Shown one piece after another: positions 24,027 to 33,058 of a DNA stretch of 46,054 nt. The notes beneath the pieces were generated by a model. The model was given only the letters and a program-made list of their open reading frames with translations. It did not search any database and had not been told where the DNA came from. Positions within the stretch are counted from its first letter, which is position 1, and every line of letters starts with the position of its first letter. The stretch comes from Candidatus Wallbacteria bacterium GWC2_49_35 (GTDB lineage Bacteria; Muiribacteriota; UBA9980), in assembly GCA_001791795.1 (NCBI GenBank), contig MGFH01000152.1:1-46054 (forward strand). The letters run 5' to 3'. Both the position numbers and the translations under genes were made by a program.

Positions 24027-24689
24027 TCAGGACAAAATTGTTTTCAGCACTCCATAGATCAGCACCAGGCCGAAAAGTATGAAAAGCGCAGAGCATACGA
24101 AAGAGATCAGTTCGAAAAGAGATGCGGTGATATACTTTTTGCCTTTATGAACTATTTTCGCCAGAAGATAAAACCACGCCAGCGACCCGCAAAAGACGAA
24201 CAGCGAAAAAAGCAGTATGGACGTTTTCGGATAATCGGTGAAACTCGCCTTCATGCTGCTGTAGGAAGTCACCGCACCGAGAAAAACGACCCAGAAGCCG
24301 ATGACCATCGGGTTGGTCGTGTTGATGCTGAATCCCATCGCCAGAGGCGCGCGTTTCGAACCGGGGACCTTGATGTAATTCATGACGTCGGGCCTGTGCC
24401 TGTCGATAAAGATCGCTTTAAACCCCGTCAGGCCAAAATAAAGCATGAGAGCGGCGCAGCCGAATCCTAGAACGGCGTTGAGCAGCTTAGACGCCAGTAT
24501 TATTTTCACGACGCCGAAATAAACCAGAAGGCATAGCATGGCGTCAGAAAGCGCCGCACCGATGCCGACCTCTAAGGAGTCTTTGAAACCGCCATGCATG
24601 CCGCGCCTTATAAGTTCAATATTAGCGGGACCGATCGGTATCGATATCATGAAGCCGTAAAGCAATCCGTAAAACATAACCTTTATCAT
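24027..24689 (-). CDS. LysE-family amino-acid exporter
   Basis: The product has 220 residues with about six membrane segments. The family signature SIPIGPANIELIRRGMHGGFKD occurs near residue 16 (glycine/proline-rich first helix), followed by GAALSDAMLCLLVYFGVVKI and NTTNPMVIGFWVVFLGA. LysE/RhtB-type carriers export amino acids in exchange for protons. The substrate cannot be read. A TTGTAT-17-TAATAT promoter lies so close to the ATG (six bases from the -10) that the transcript would be leaderless. Confidence 0.85.
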   Translation of the reverse strand: MIKVMFYGLLYGFMISIPIGPANIELIRRGMHGGFKDSLEVGIGAALSDAMLCLLVYFGVVKIILASKLLNAVLGFGCAALMLYFGLTGFKAIFIDRHRPDVMNYIKVPGSKRAPLAMGFSINTTNPMVIGFWVVFLGAVTSYSSMKASFTDYPKTSILLFSLFVFCGSLAWFYLLAKIVHKGKKYITASLFELISFVCSALFILFGLVLIYGVLKTILS

Positions 24690-24695
24690 ATTTTT

Positions 24696-24724
24696 ATATT
24701 ATCACTATTCAGCCGAAAATACAA
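24696..24724 (-). promoter_or_regulatory. Promoter of the LysE-type gene, leaderless arrangement
   Basis: Minus-strand TTGTAT, 17-base spacer, TAATAT, then six bases to the ATG at 24689. No Shine-Dalgarno sequence is present. Confidence 0.45.
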
Positions 24725-24789
24725 CATGAATTTAGGCGGGATTTTGCCGTCGATATACGCCGGACGCTTTAAAATATATATTATTTATC

Positions 24790-24819
24790 TTGACAATTCG
24801 ACCGCAATATTATTACAAT
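24790..24819 (+). promoter_or_regulatory. Promoter of the first HEAT/pseudo-nucleotidase gene
   Basis: A perfect TTGACA (24790-24795), 18-base spacer and TACAAT (24814-24819). Transcription would begin near 24826 and include the hairpin at 24840-24873. Confidence 0.65.
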
Positions 24820-24839
24820 ACAATGAATGAAAGCATACC

Positions 24840-24873
24840 GTGCCCGTCCGTCGTCCCCCGACGGACGCGGCAC
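24840..24873 (+). promoter_or_regulatory. Strong hairpin in the leader of the HEAT/pseudo-nucleotidase gene
   Basis: A 14-base-pair stem with one bulged C: outer GTGCC/GGCAC and inner CGTCCGTCG/CGACGGACG around a TCCCC loop. It ends 24 bases before the start codon at 24898. No T-run follows, so it is not an ordinary terminator. Confidence 0.6.
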
Positions 24874-24897
24874 ATTAAAACAAAAAAAGGCGCGCAG

Positions 24898-27477
24898 ATG
24901 GACATTCAAAGCATAGAAAAATTATTGACATCTCCTTTCGAGACCGACCGGATAAGGGTCATTTATTTCGCGGTCAAAAACAAGCGCACCGACCTGCATT
25001 CTCTGATCAAAAATACGGCCGATAATGACGAAAGCGTTAACGTCCGCTATTACGCGCAGAAGGCCTGCGAGCTTTTCGAAGAACTGCTGACGGAGCAGAC
25101 GCGTGAAAAAGAGCTCGACAGCGAGCTCGAAAAAAAGAAAAGCGGCCAGACGGCCGTCCGCGACAGGATACTGGAACTTTTGAATTCCGAAGCGCCTGAA
25201 GACAGGATACTGGCCGCGAAGGCCGCCGTCAAAACCCGCGTCAGCGTCTTTCTGGACGCGATTTTAAAAAAGATAGAAACCGAGACCGACGAGTCGGTCC
25301 TGAGCGCCTTCATCAAGGCTGTAGGACACTCCAAAGATAAAAGCTACACTCCCATACTGCTGAAGTATTTGAAACATCCGGGCGCCGAAATAGTGCTTAG
25401 CGCGATCGAAGCTTTTTCTCTGCTGGACGACGCCAGAGCGTTTCCGTATATCATAGGCCTGCTGCATTCCAGCCGCGCGGAAAGCGAAACGGTAACGGCC
25501 GCCATAACCGGATACCTGACCAATTATCCGCCCGACAAGATCCATTTATTTCTGGTGGAAATGCTTAATTATCCGTCCGAAAACATGGTCGAAGCCGCGC
25601 TTAACGCCATATGCGCATTCAACTGCAAAAGATCTTCCGAATATATACAAAAACTAGCCGGCCACCGAAACGAAACCATTTCCGGACGCGCGAAAGCCGC
25701 CATGGAAAGCATTAATTTAAACGGGCTCGACGAATTCGACTTTTCGGTCTTCATAGAAAATCTCATCGCTTCTTTTGACGAGGCCCCCGGCGGCGACGCC
25801 GAAGAACAGGCCGGAAAAGAAAGCGACAGAAAAATAGACGAGCTTCGCGAGCTGATAAGCGGATCTCATCCGTCCGCCGAATCGAGGATCACCGAACTTT
25901 TAAAGAGCGAAACCGACCCGCGCGTTCTGGGCTACGCGATCTCGGCCTGCCGCGTCGTACACGGCGCGCGCAACCTCATGACATTGAAAAAATTTCTGAG
26001 CCATCCGGACGACCGCATACGCGCCAACGCGATCGAGGTCCTTGGTGAAACCGAAGGAATCGATCTGCACAATATCCTGAAACCTTTTTTGACCGACGAG
26101 AATAACCGCGTACGCGCCAACGCCGTGATCGCGCTGAAAAATTATCCCGACGTCGACCACTGCTCGATCCTGAAAACGATGATAGGCGACGATCAGAACC
26201 GGCTCATGACGGTTTCCGCCATATACGCCATCATGCAGATAAAAGGCGACACCGTCGAGCTGCTAAGGCCGCTGGCCAGGGACCGCAACGAGGAAATTAA
26301 GGTCAGGGCGGTGTCCGCCCTCGAATTTTTAGCCGGCGACGCTAAAAACATGGCCGCGAAAAACATACTCGGCGAACTCACCAGCGCAAAGCGCAGGGGA
26401 AAACATACGGCGGCCTACATATTCAACAAATCCTCGATGAGCGACGGCGGAGCGAAGAAACCGAAAGCGAAAATGTCGGTTTCCGCTCCGACGAAAAGCG
26501 TATACGTCGTCAACAAACTGGCGTTGTTCTTCAGAGCGTTCGTGCATATATTCCTCGCCTGCGCGCTCTGCGCGGCCTGCGTTTTCGTCTACCGCGAATT
26601 CGCCTCCACCGCGCCCAGAAGCGCCCTGAATCCTGTCGGTGTCATAGCCAACGTTTTCAGGACAAACGAAAACGACTCCAAAATAATCCTTATCTACACA
26701 TCCAACCTCGACGAGGTAATAGGCGATGCTGCGCCGTCGGCGGCCGCGAAAAAAGCGAAATTAAAGGATATCATAACCAAGGAGCGCGAAAACGCTAAAA
26801 AAGAAGCGAGTTTATTCCTTCTATTCGACCTGGGCAATCATTCGAGCTCGAAGATAAGCCCGACCGACAACACCGAAGGCGTTTACGAATTCCTCGACGA
26901 GCTCGGCTACGACGCCGCGTCATTTGCGGCGCGCGACGCGCTGTTCTGCTTCAACCTGCTTTCCGCCCGGAGCGAAAAATTCAAGCTGCCGGTCGTTTCG
27001 TGCAATATCATCAACAACGCTTCGAAGGAGGTTCCCGCCATATTCCAGACCGGCTACCGCAGAGAATCAGACGCTCTCGCTATCAGCGCGCTAGCCGTGA
27101 CCGACCGGTCCATGAATTCGAAACTTCCTTCGAACCTGACCGCAAGTTACAGCGTAAAAGATCCGCTTGCATCCATAGCGGACGGCTTTAAAAAAAATGG
27201 CGCCGGAAAACCTGTTCTGAAAATACTTTTATCGTCCAACACCGGCTCGCTGAGCGAAGAACTGGCCGCGAAAAAGACGGGGGCTGACATAATCATCGAC
27301 ATGGGCCACGGCCCGGAAGTGAGCATGCTGACCAACTACCAAAAAGCCAACGGCACTCTCATCCTTCCTTCGAAGATCAAAAAAGGCGCAGCGTATATAG
27401 GCCGTTTCGAGTTCATTTACGAATCGGCGTCGAAGTCGGTAGGCGAATCGTGCAAATGGCGCCTGAGCGAACTTTAA
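24898..27477 (+). CDS. HEAT-repeat transmembrane protein with degenerate 5'-nucleotidase-like domain (paralogue 1)
   Basis: The product has 859 residues. Residues 1-510 are HEAT repeats (for example RIRANAIEVLGETEGIDLHN, NNRVRANAVIALKNYP). One membrane span follows at about 545-570 (FRAFVHIFLACALCAACVFVY), so the repeats are cytoplasmic and the last 290 residues periplasmic. This tail has the layout of UshA-type 5'-nucleotidase N-domains: ILIYTSNLDEVIG where HTNDxHG is expected, FLLFDLGNHS for the Asp-Gly-Asp strand, GYDAASFAARDALF in place of GNHEFD, and IIIDMGHGPE for GGHSH. Nearly all metal ligands are lost, so it is probably a sensor pseudoenzyme. I chose ATG 24898 because the paralogue starts equivalently; a longer frame begins inside the promoter. 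Confidence 0.8.
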   Translation: MDIQSIEKLLTSPFETDRIRVIYFAVKNKRTDLHSLIKNTADNDESVNVRYYAQKACELFEELLTEQTREKELDSELEKKKSGQTAVRDRILELLNSEAPEDRILAAKAAVKTRVSVFLDAILKKIETETDESVLSAFIKAVGHSKDKSYTPILLKYLKHPGAEIVLSAIEAFSLLDDARAFPYIIGLLHSSRAESETVTAAITGYLTNYPPDKIHLFLVEMLNYPSENMVEAALNAICAFNCKRSSEYIQKLAGHRNETISGRAKAAMESINLNGLDEFDFSVFIENLIASFDEAPGGDAEEQAGKESDRKIDELRELISGSHPSAESRITELLKSETDPRVLGYAISACRVVHGARNLMTLKKFLSHPDDRIRANAIEVLGETEGIDLHNILKPFLTDENNRVRANAVIALKNYPDVDHCSILKTMIGDDQNRLMTVSAIYAIMQIKGDTVELLRPLARDRNEEIKVRAVSALEFLAGDAKNMAAKNILGELTSAKRRGKHTAAYIFNKSSMSDGGAKKPKAKMSVSAPTKSVYVVNKLALFFRAFVHIFLACALCAACVFVYREFASTAPRSALNPVGVIANVFRTNENDSKIILIYTSNLDEVIGDAAPSAAAKKAKLKDIITKERENAKKEASLFLLFDLGNHSSSKISPTDNTEGVYEFLDELGYDAASFAARDALFCFNLLSARSEKFKLPVVSCNIINNASKEVPAIFQTGYRRESDALAISALAVTDRSMNSKLPSNLTASYSVKDPLASIADGFKKNGAGKPVLKILLSSNTGSLSEELAAKKTGADIIIDMGHGPEVSMLTNYQKANGTLILPSKIKKGAAYIGRFEFIYESASKSVGESCKWRLSEL

Positions 27478-27486
27478 AAGACGCTT

Positions 27487-27528
27487 GCCGTTTATCGGCG
27501 CCGTGCGCGGTTTTTCATTATAAACGGC
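27487..27528. repeat. Inverted repeat after paralogue 1
   Basis: GCCGTTTAT (27487-27495) and its exact complement ATAAACGGC (27520-27528) enclose 24 bases that include CCGTGCGCGG followed by TTTTT. It lies 10 bases after the stop codon and may be a weak terminator. Confidence 0.35.
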
Positions 27529-27557
27529 GGCCTGAATTAATTTTATGATTAAATTTC

Positions 27558-27586
27558 TTGACAGAAGGACTTAATGCAATTAAAAT
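27558..27586 (+). promoter_or_regulatory. Promoter of the second HEAT/pseudo-nucleotidase gene
   Basis: A perfect TTGACA (27558-27563), 17-base spacer and TAAAAT (27581-27586). The leader would be about 117 bases. The second paralogue and the cyclase downstream can thus be expressed separately from paralogue 1. Confidence 0.65.
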
Positions 27587-27709
27587 ATATGTTATACATT
27601 TAAAGATCATTACATGATTTTCAGATACCAACATAAACGTCGCATCACGATAATGTTTTTATTCAAACAATGGCTTATAGTAAAATAACAGCGTTAAACG
27701 CGGTATGCA

Positions 27710-30310
27710 ATGAGCGAAAAAAATTTAGAATACTTACTGTCCTCCCCGTTTGAAAACGACAGGATAAAAGTTATATATTACATAGTCAAAAACAGGCTGA
27801 ACGAGTACGGCGAAACCATCAAAAAAATGGCCGCGGCCGACGAAAGCCTGAACGTCCGCTATTATGCGAGAAAAGCCTGCGCCTACTTCGATTCGATCGA
27901 TGACGAAAAAAAACGCGCCGAGGAAATCGATTCCGAACTCGAAGAGCAGAAATCCCGAAAACAGGCCATCAAAGATAAGATCAACGCGCTCGGCGATTCC
28001 GAGAACATCGAGGAGAGAATACTCGCCGTTAAGGGCGCGATCAAATATAAGCTCGAAGGCTTTATCGAGTTTTTAATGCGGCGATTGCACATAGAGACCG
28101 AAGAAAACGTGATAGCCACCCTGATAAAGGCATTCGGCTACTCGAACGACAAGAACTGCACTCCGATACTGCTGAAATACCTCAAGCACGCTAATTTCCG
28201 CATAGTCGCCAACGCCATAGAGGCTATCTCGATGCTCGACGACGAGCGCGCCTTTCCTCACATAATAGGGCTTTTGAACGGAGGCCGCGACAACCGCGTG
28301 GCCGCGAACATCATAGAATATCTGAAAAAATACGACGCCGAAAGCGCCATCAAGCTGCTCGAGGAGATGCTGAGCTTTCCGTCCGACGCCATGGTGGATT
28401 CGGCCGTTTTCGTATTGTGCGGCTTTAAATCAAAAAAGATCCTGCCGCTTCTTGAAAAACTCAAAAGCCATAAGAACCAGGCGATCGTAAAAAAGGTAGA
28501 AGCCGCGATAAAATCCATAAACATAAGCGGCGGTGAAACGCTCTCCATCGACTCGCTCGCCGATAATCTTATCGCCCGTGACGCGTCTTCGCCCGAAAAA
28601 TCAATTTCCGATTCGCTCGTCGATGGAAAGAACCAGGGCGAAACGAAAATATCGAAGATAAGGGAAATGCTCGCCGCGCCCGCGTCGCCGGCTTCGGTAG
28701 AGGCGCTCGCTCAAATATTCCGGGAGGAAAAAGACGAATACGTCCTCGCATACGCCGTTTCGGCCTGCTCGAAGATCAACGCCGGCAAGAACATAACCAT
28801 TCTGAAAAAATACCTGACCCATCAGAACCCTCGCATCAGGGCCAACGCCGTGGAGGCGCTAGGCGAGATCGAAGGCATCGACCTGCATTCGATACTCAAG
28901 CCGCTGTTGAAGGACAAAAACAACCGGGTGCGCGCGAACGCGATCATAGCGCTGCGAAAATATCCCAACATAGACCACGTTTCGTATATAACGGAGATGA
29001 TAAAAAGCGGCGACAAACTGATGATCACCTCTTCCATATACGCCATCATAAAGATCAAAAACGAAACCATACCGCTGCTGAGCGACCTTGTGAAAAGCGG
29101 CGACGAGGAAGTAAAGGAAAGAGCCCTTTCGGCGCTCGACTTCCTGGGCAACGACCTGAACGACCTGAACGCGAAAAAGCTGCTCAACGAGCTCGGCATC
29201 GGCACGAAGAACATATCTAAATCGGCGGAGTACATATTCTCGAAAACCGTTCTGGATCAGCTCGATGTGGCTTACGACGACACCATTTCCGAATCGAGCC
29301 TTATATCGTCTAAAAAAGCGCCGTTCACCTTCACGGCCGACTCAATCAAATCGCTGATCTCACAGAATATGCATATAATACAGAACACCGCCGCCGTTCT
29401 GGTTATACTCGCCGCCGTCCTGGGCGTCTGGAGCTTCTTCTCCTCCCAGACCGGCCAGAAAGTCCTTGATTATGTAAATATATTCAAGGGCGGCGAATAT
29501 AAGACGGTCATCTTATACACGTCCAATCTGGCGGAGATCATAAAACCTAAAGATGTAGGCCGCAGCAACGAAGAAAAGGTGGCTGCGCTCAAAAACCTCA
29601 TAAACTCGGAAAGAGCGGCCGCCAACGCCGAAAAGGCAGTTTTTATCACGCTCGACGCTGGCAACTATCTGTTCGACTCGTCGGAGATCGGCGTGAACAC
29701 GGAGGACTGCTATAAAACCATGAACGAACTCGAATACAGCGCCGCCGGTTTCGGCCTGCGCGACCTGATGTTCTGCTTCAATCTGCTCGAGATCCAGCCG
29801 CCGAAATTCAAACTGCCGGTGCTTTGCACCCACGTGACGGAAAATTCCAAAGACGGCGTCACGCCGGAGTTCTTCAAGCAGGTTTATTTCAAGAACGAAC
29901 GAGGCATAGTATTTTGTATGGTAGGCTTTACCGATGCGGCTGCCGCCTCGAAGGCGCCGGCCAAATACACTAAAAAATACTCGTTCAAAGAGCCCGCGAA
30001 GATCGCCGAACAGATTTTCACGCCCGAGTATATCAAGCCTTCCGAATATAACATGATAATAGCCGTCACTCACAACGGGCTGGAACATGCCCGCGACATG
30101 GCCCAGAAGGCGCCGCTCATTAATTTCATGATCTACCTCGACGACGGCTCTAAAAAAGAAAAGGCGTCAGGTTATACCCAGGTCGGGCCGGCCTACCTGC
30201 TGCCTTCCAGGATCGAAAAAAACAAGGTGAGCTACGGCCGGTTCGAATTCATCTACGAACGAAAACAGCGCACCATAAAAGACGCGCGTTTCGAACTGAA
30301 AGAACTGTAA
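27710..30310 (+). CDS. HEAT-repeat transmembrane protein with degenerate 5'-nucleotidase-like domain (paralogue 2)
   Basis: The product has 866 residues, with the same architecture as the gene before it: HEAT repeats about 1-520, one membrane span about 556-577 (NTAAVLVILAAVLGVWSFF) and a periplasmic domain about 595-866. The start MSEKNLEYLLSSPFENDRIK aligns with paralogue 1. The tail keeps the strand order of 5'-nucleotidase domains (ILYTSNLAEIIK, ITLDAGNYLFDS, LPVLCTHVTE, MIIAVTHNGLEHA). It has only one of the usual ligand histidines (VTH), and no GNHE block. A catalytic role is unlikely; ligand sensing is inferred. No ribosome site is visible. It ends two bases before the cyclase gene, so the two are translationally coupled. 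Confidence 0.8.
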   Translation: MSEKNLEYLLSSPFENDRIKVIYYIVKNRLNEYGETIKKMAAADESLNVRYYARKACAYFDSIDDEKKRAEEIDSELEEQKSRKQAIKDKINALGDSENIEERILAVKGAIKYKLEGFIEFLMRRLHIETEENVIATLIKAFGYSNDKNCTPILLKYLKHANFRIVANAIEAISMLDDERAFPHIIGLLNGGRDNRVAANIIEYLKKYDAESAIKLLEEMLSFPSDAMVDSAVFVLCGFKSKKILPLLEKLKSHKNQAIVKKVEAAIKSINISGGETLSIDSLADNLIARDASSPEKSISDSLVDGKNQGETKISKIREMLAAPASPASVEALAQIFREEKDEYVLAYAVSACSKINAGKNITILKKYLTHQNPRIRANAVEALGEIEGIDLHSILKPLLKDKNNRVRANAIIALRKYPNIDHVSYITEMIKSGDKLMITSSIYAIIKIKNETIPLLSDLVKSGDEEVKERALSALDFLGNDLNDLNAKKLLNELGIGTKNISKSAEYIFSKTVLDQLDVAYDDTISESSLISSKKAPFTFTADSIKSLISQNMHIIQNTAAVLVILAAVLGVWSFFSSQTGQKVLDYVNIFKGGEYKTVILYTSNLAEIIKPKDVGRSNEEKVAALKNLINSERAAANAEKAVFITLDAGNYLFDSSEIGVNTEDCYKTMNELEYSAAGFGLRDLMFCFNLLEIQPPKFKLPVLCTHVTENSKDGVTPEFFKQVYFKNERGIVFCMVGFTDAAAASKAPAKYTKKYSFKEPAKIAEQIFTPEYIKPSEYNMIIAVTHNGLEHARDMAQKAPLINFMIYLDDGSKKEKASGYTQVGPAYLLPSRIEKNKVSYGRFEFIYERKQRTIKDARFELKEL

Positions 30311-30312
30311 AA

Positions 30313-32205
30313 ATGCTTGATAAAAAAAAACTGCTTTTTAATTCGCTGGCTGACGCAGCAATGTTCATCGCCGCGCCGAACCTGATCTTATTCTCACTGG
30401 CGGCGGCTTATGTACACTTTTACGTCCCGGACGGAAATCCCGCCCGGGCGGACCTCCCTTTCATTCTCACGCTGGCCGCCGTTTCGCTGCTTACGACAGC
30501 CGCGGGGGCTTTTCTCGCTTCAAAAAAAAGCTCGGCCCCCGTCCTGGGACTCGTAAGCCTGGCGAAAAAAATTCAAAAGGGCGAAAGCGGCTTTACGGCC
30601 GACCCCGACGCATCCGACGAAATCGCTTATCTGCAGAAGAGCTTCATCAGTTTTTCGAAAGTGCTCAACGAACGCGAACTTATGAAATCGACGTTTTCAA
30701 GGTATATAAGCGACTATATCGCCGATGAAATACTGACGGAAGACTCCGCGACGCAGTTTCTGGCGGAATACAGGAACGTCACCATACTTTTTTCGGACAT
30801 ACGCGGCTTCACGACGCTTTCCGAATCGCTCGAACCGAAAGACCTCTTCGACGTGCTGAACCATTATTTCGACCAGATGATAGACATCGTCATCAAAAAC
30901 AACGGCGTCATCAATAAATTCATAGGCGACGCCATAATGGTGCTCTACAACGCGCCGCGCCTGTGTGAAAACGCCGGCATCATGGCTATTATTACGGCGC
31001 TGGAAATGAACAGGCGGCTCAGCGAATTCAACCAGAAGTATACTAAAAAATACGGCGTCACGCTCGGCATAGGTATAGGCATCAACTCCGGACAGGTCGT
31101 CGCCGGCAATATCGGTTCCGAAAAGCGCATGGAATATACCGTTATAGGCGACACCGTGAACGTGTCGTCGCGACTTCAGTCGGTTGCCAAAGCCGGCGAG
31201 ATCGCGATATCGGAAAACGTCTTCAAGAGCGCCCAGTATGTCTTCGAGTTGAGCGACATGGGCGAGATAGAGCTGAAAGGCAAGCGCCAGCCGCTCAGGG
31301 TTTATAAGGTCACGGGCGATCTCGCGTACGCGAAAATAAAGGAAAACCTGAAATCGGAAGACGCCGAGGTCCTGCAGCTGAGCCTCATAGCCCTGGGGCG
31401 CGTCGAAAAACTCAGCCTCGAAAACGACCTGATGCCGATCCTCAAGAATAATTTTGAAAAAATACGCTTCATGGCGCTCGAACTCATAATCGAAAAATTC
31501 AAGCAGAAGGCCGAGGAATGCGTCATGTACGTCCTTCAGAACGATAAGTCCGAGTTCGTGAAAACCTTCGCCATAGACAAGATCGGCGCGCTCGGTCTCT
31601 CGCGGTTCGCCAATTTCCTCGCCCAGCAGTATCTCGCCTGCCAGTCGCTGAGGCTCAAAGGCGCGGTCATCCACTGCCTTTACAACCTGAAGGAACCCAA
31701 ATTAAAAGAGCGCATACTCTCGCAGTGCGCCTTTGAAAACCAGCCGATCATGGACGAGATCAAAGCCATTTTCGAAAAATACTCGAAACTCGATCTTTAT
31801 GAAACGCTCGAAACTATGCTTTCCGAAAACGTTTCGATCAGCGAGCGCAAGCTCGGCGTTTATCTTATGTGCAATCTGGGCCTTTCCACGAAGGCAGAGC
31901 TTTTGAACAAACTGTTCCGCGACTGCCGCGACGACGAACTTCGCAAACTCGTCGTGGCAGCTTTTTTAAAGATAGGCAGCTGCAAGAGCGTAATATTTTT
32001 GCTGAAGAACCTCAATAAATTCGAGAAGGAGATACTCAACAGCGCCTATAAGGTCATAGCCCATCTCATCGGAAAGTACCACGCCGACGAATATAAACAC
32101 GACCTGAGCGTCCAGATAGAACTTGATATAATCAAGAGCCTCATCCTGAGTTCCGAAGGCAAAAACTTCGAAAAATTGAAGGTCGCGCTCATCAAAAACA
32201 AATAA
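30313..32205 (+). CDS. Membrane class III adenylate cyclase with C-terminal helical repeats
   Basis: The product has 630 residues. Two membrane helices (about 14-36 and 48-70) are separated by a tiny periplasmic loop, followed by a HAMP-like linker and the cyclase domain (about 155-320). Metal ligands Asp162 (ILFSDIRGFT) and Asp206 (FIGDAIM), purine-specifying Lys271 and Thr281 (KRMEYTVIGDT) and the transition-state Asn283 and Arg287 (VNVSSRL) are all present, so cAMP synthesis from ATP is predicted. Residues about 345-630 form HEAT/ARM-like helical repeats, unusual at the C-terminus of a cyclase. The small loop cannot hold a sensor domain, so input may come from the coupled HEAT proteins; this is inference. 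Confidence 0.9.
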   Translation: MLDKKKLLFNSLADAAMFIAAPNLILFSLAAAYVHFYVPDGNPARADLPFILTLAAVSLLTTAAGAFLASKKSSAPVLGLVSLAKKIQKGESGFTADPDASDEIAYLQKSFISFSKVLNERELMKSTFSRYISDYIADEILTEDSATQFLAEYRNVTILFSDIRGFTTLSESLEPKDLFDVLNHYFDQMIDIVIKNNGVINKFIGDAIMVLYNAPRLCENAGIMAIITALEMNRRLSEFNQKYTKKYGVTLGIGIGINSGQVVAGNIGSEKRMEYTVIGDTVNVSSRLQSVAKAGEIAISENVFKSAQYVFELSDMGEIELKGKRQPLRVYKVTGDLAYAKIKENLKSEDAEVLQLSLIALGRVEKLSLENDLMPILKNNFEKIRFMALELIIEKFKQKAEECVMYVLQNDKSEFVKTFAIDKIGALGLSRFANFLAQQYLACQSLRLKGAVIHCLYNLKEPKLKERILSQCAFENQPIMDEIKAIFEKYSKLDLYETLETMLSENVSISERKLGVYLMCNLGLSTKAELLNKLFRDCRDDELRKLVVAAFLKIGSCKSVIFLLKNLNKFEKEILNSAYKVIAHLIGKYHADEYKHDLSVQIELDIIKSLILSSEGKNFEKLKVALIKNK

Positions 32206-32219
32206 TTATTCTATTTTTC

Positions 32220-32248
32220 TTGCTTTTAAAGAAAAATTGTGATACTAT
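32220..32248 (+). promoter_or_regulatory. Promoter of the yebC-ruvC unit
   Basis: TTGCTT (32220-32225), 17-base spacer, TACTAT (32243-32248) with an extended -10 TG. The leader to the yebC start is about 57 bases. Confidence 0.55.
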
Positions 32249-32311
32249 ATCTTCAATTTATTACAAGACCCAAATTTAAAAATCGCAGTACCAAGAAGGG
32301 GGATAATTTTC

Positions 32312-33058
32312 ATGTCAGGACACAATAGGTGGGCGAAGATCAAACATGGTAAAGCTAAACAGGACATAGTCAGAGGTAAATTATTCACTAAAGCTATTAA
32401 AGAATTAACGATAAGCGCCAAAAACGGCGGCGGAGATCCCGCTCTTAATGCTTCATTGCGCGTAGCCATCCAGAAGGCCAAAGACATCAACATGCCCCAG
32501 GATACGATCAAAAAAGCCATCCAGCGCGGAACCGGCGAACTTCCAGGCGTAAACTACGAAGAATTAACTTACGAAGGTTACGGCCCCGGCGGATGCGCCA
32601 TAATAATCGACGTGCTCACCGACAATAAAAATAAAGCGGTAGCTGAAATACGTTATTTATTCGATAGAAACAATGGCAAAATGGCTGAAGCCGGCGCAGT
32701 AAGTTACATGTTCAAAAAACGCGCGTGCTTTACGGTCAGCAAAGAAAAAGCCACCGAAGACAGCCTCATGTCTATCGTTTTAGACGCGGGCGCCGAAGAT
32801 ATAAAAGAAGTCGGCGACGTATTCGAGATCACCGGCGAACCGTCGGCTTTCGAAGCCATAAAAGCGGCGCTCGATAATGCGAAGATCGAAACCGAAAGCG
32901 GCGCGATCACCAAAATGCCCGATACTTACGTAGCTCTTAATAAAAACGATGCCGAAAAAATGATACGGCTCGAAGAAGCGCTCGAAGAATACGACGACGT
33001 CCAGGACGTTTATTCAAATTACGACATCGACGAAGCCACAGCGGCGGAGATGGCTTAA
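32312..33058 (+). CDS. yebC: YebC/PmpR-family protein (TACO1 family)
   Basis: The product has 248 residues, the standard length. Signatures are SGHNRWAKIKHGKAKQD at the N-terminus, LTYEGYGPGGCAIIIDVLTDN in the middle and DVQDVYSNYDI near the C-terminus. Members bind DNA as regulators or help ribosomes translate proline stretches. The gene stands directly before ruvC, the common order in bacteria, with its stop overlapping the ruvC start by one base. A ribosome site (AAGGGGG) precedes the ATG. Confidence 0.97.
   Translation: MSGHNRWAKIKHGKAKQDIVRGKLFTKAIKELTISAKNGGGDPALNASLRVAIQKAKDINMPQDTIKKAIQRGTGELPGVNYEELTYEGYGPGGCAIIIDVLTDNKNKAVAEIRYLFDRNNGKMAEAGAVSYMFKKRACFTVSKEKATEDSLMSIVLDAGAEDIKEVGDVFEITGEPSAFEAIKAALDNAKIETESGAITKMPDTYVALNKNDAEKMIRLEEALEEYDDVQDVYSNYDIDEATAAEMA

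Noticed and set aside
24790-24897. N-terminal extension of the first HEAT gene (36 residues)
   Set aside because: Its TTG start is the -35 box of a TTGACA promoter, and the paralogue's start aligns with the ATG at 24898.
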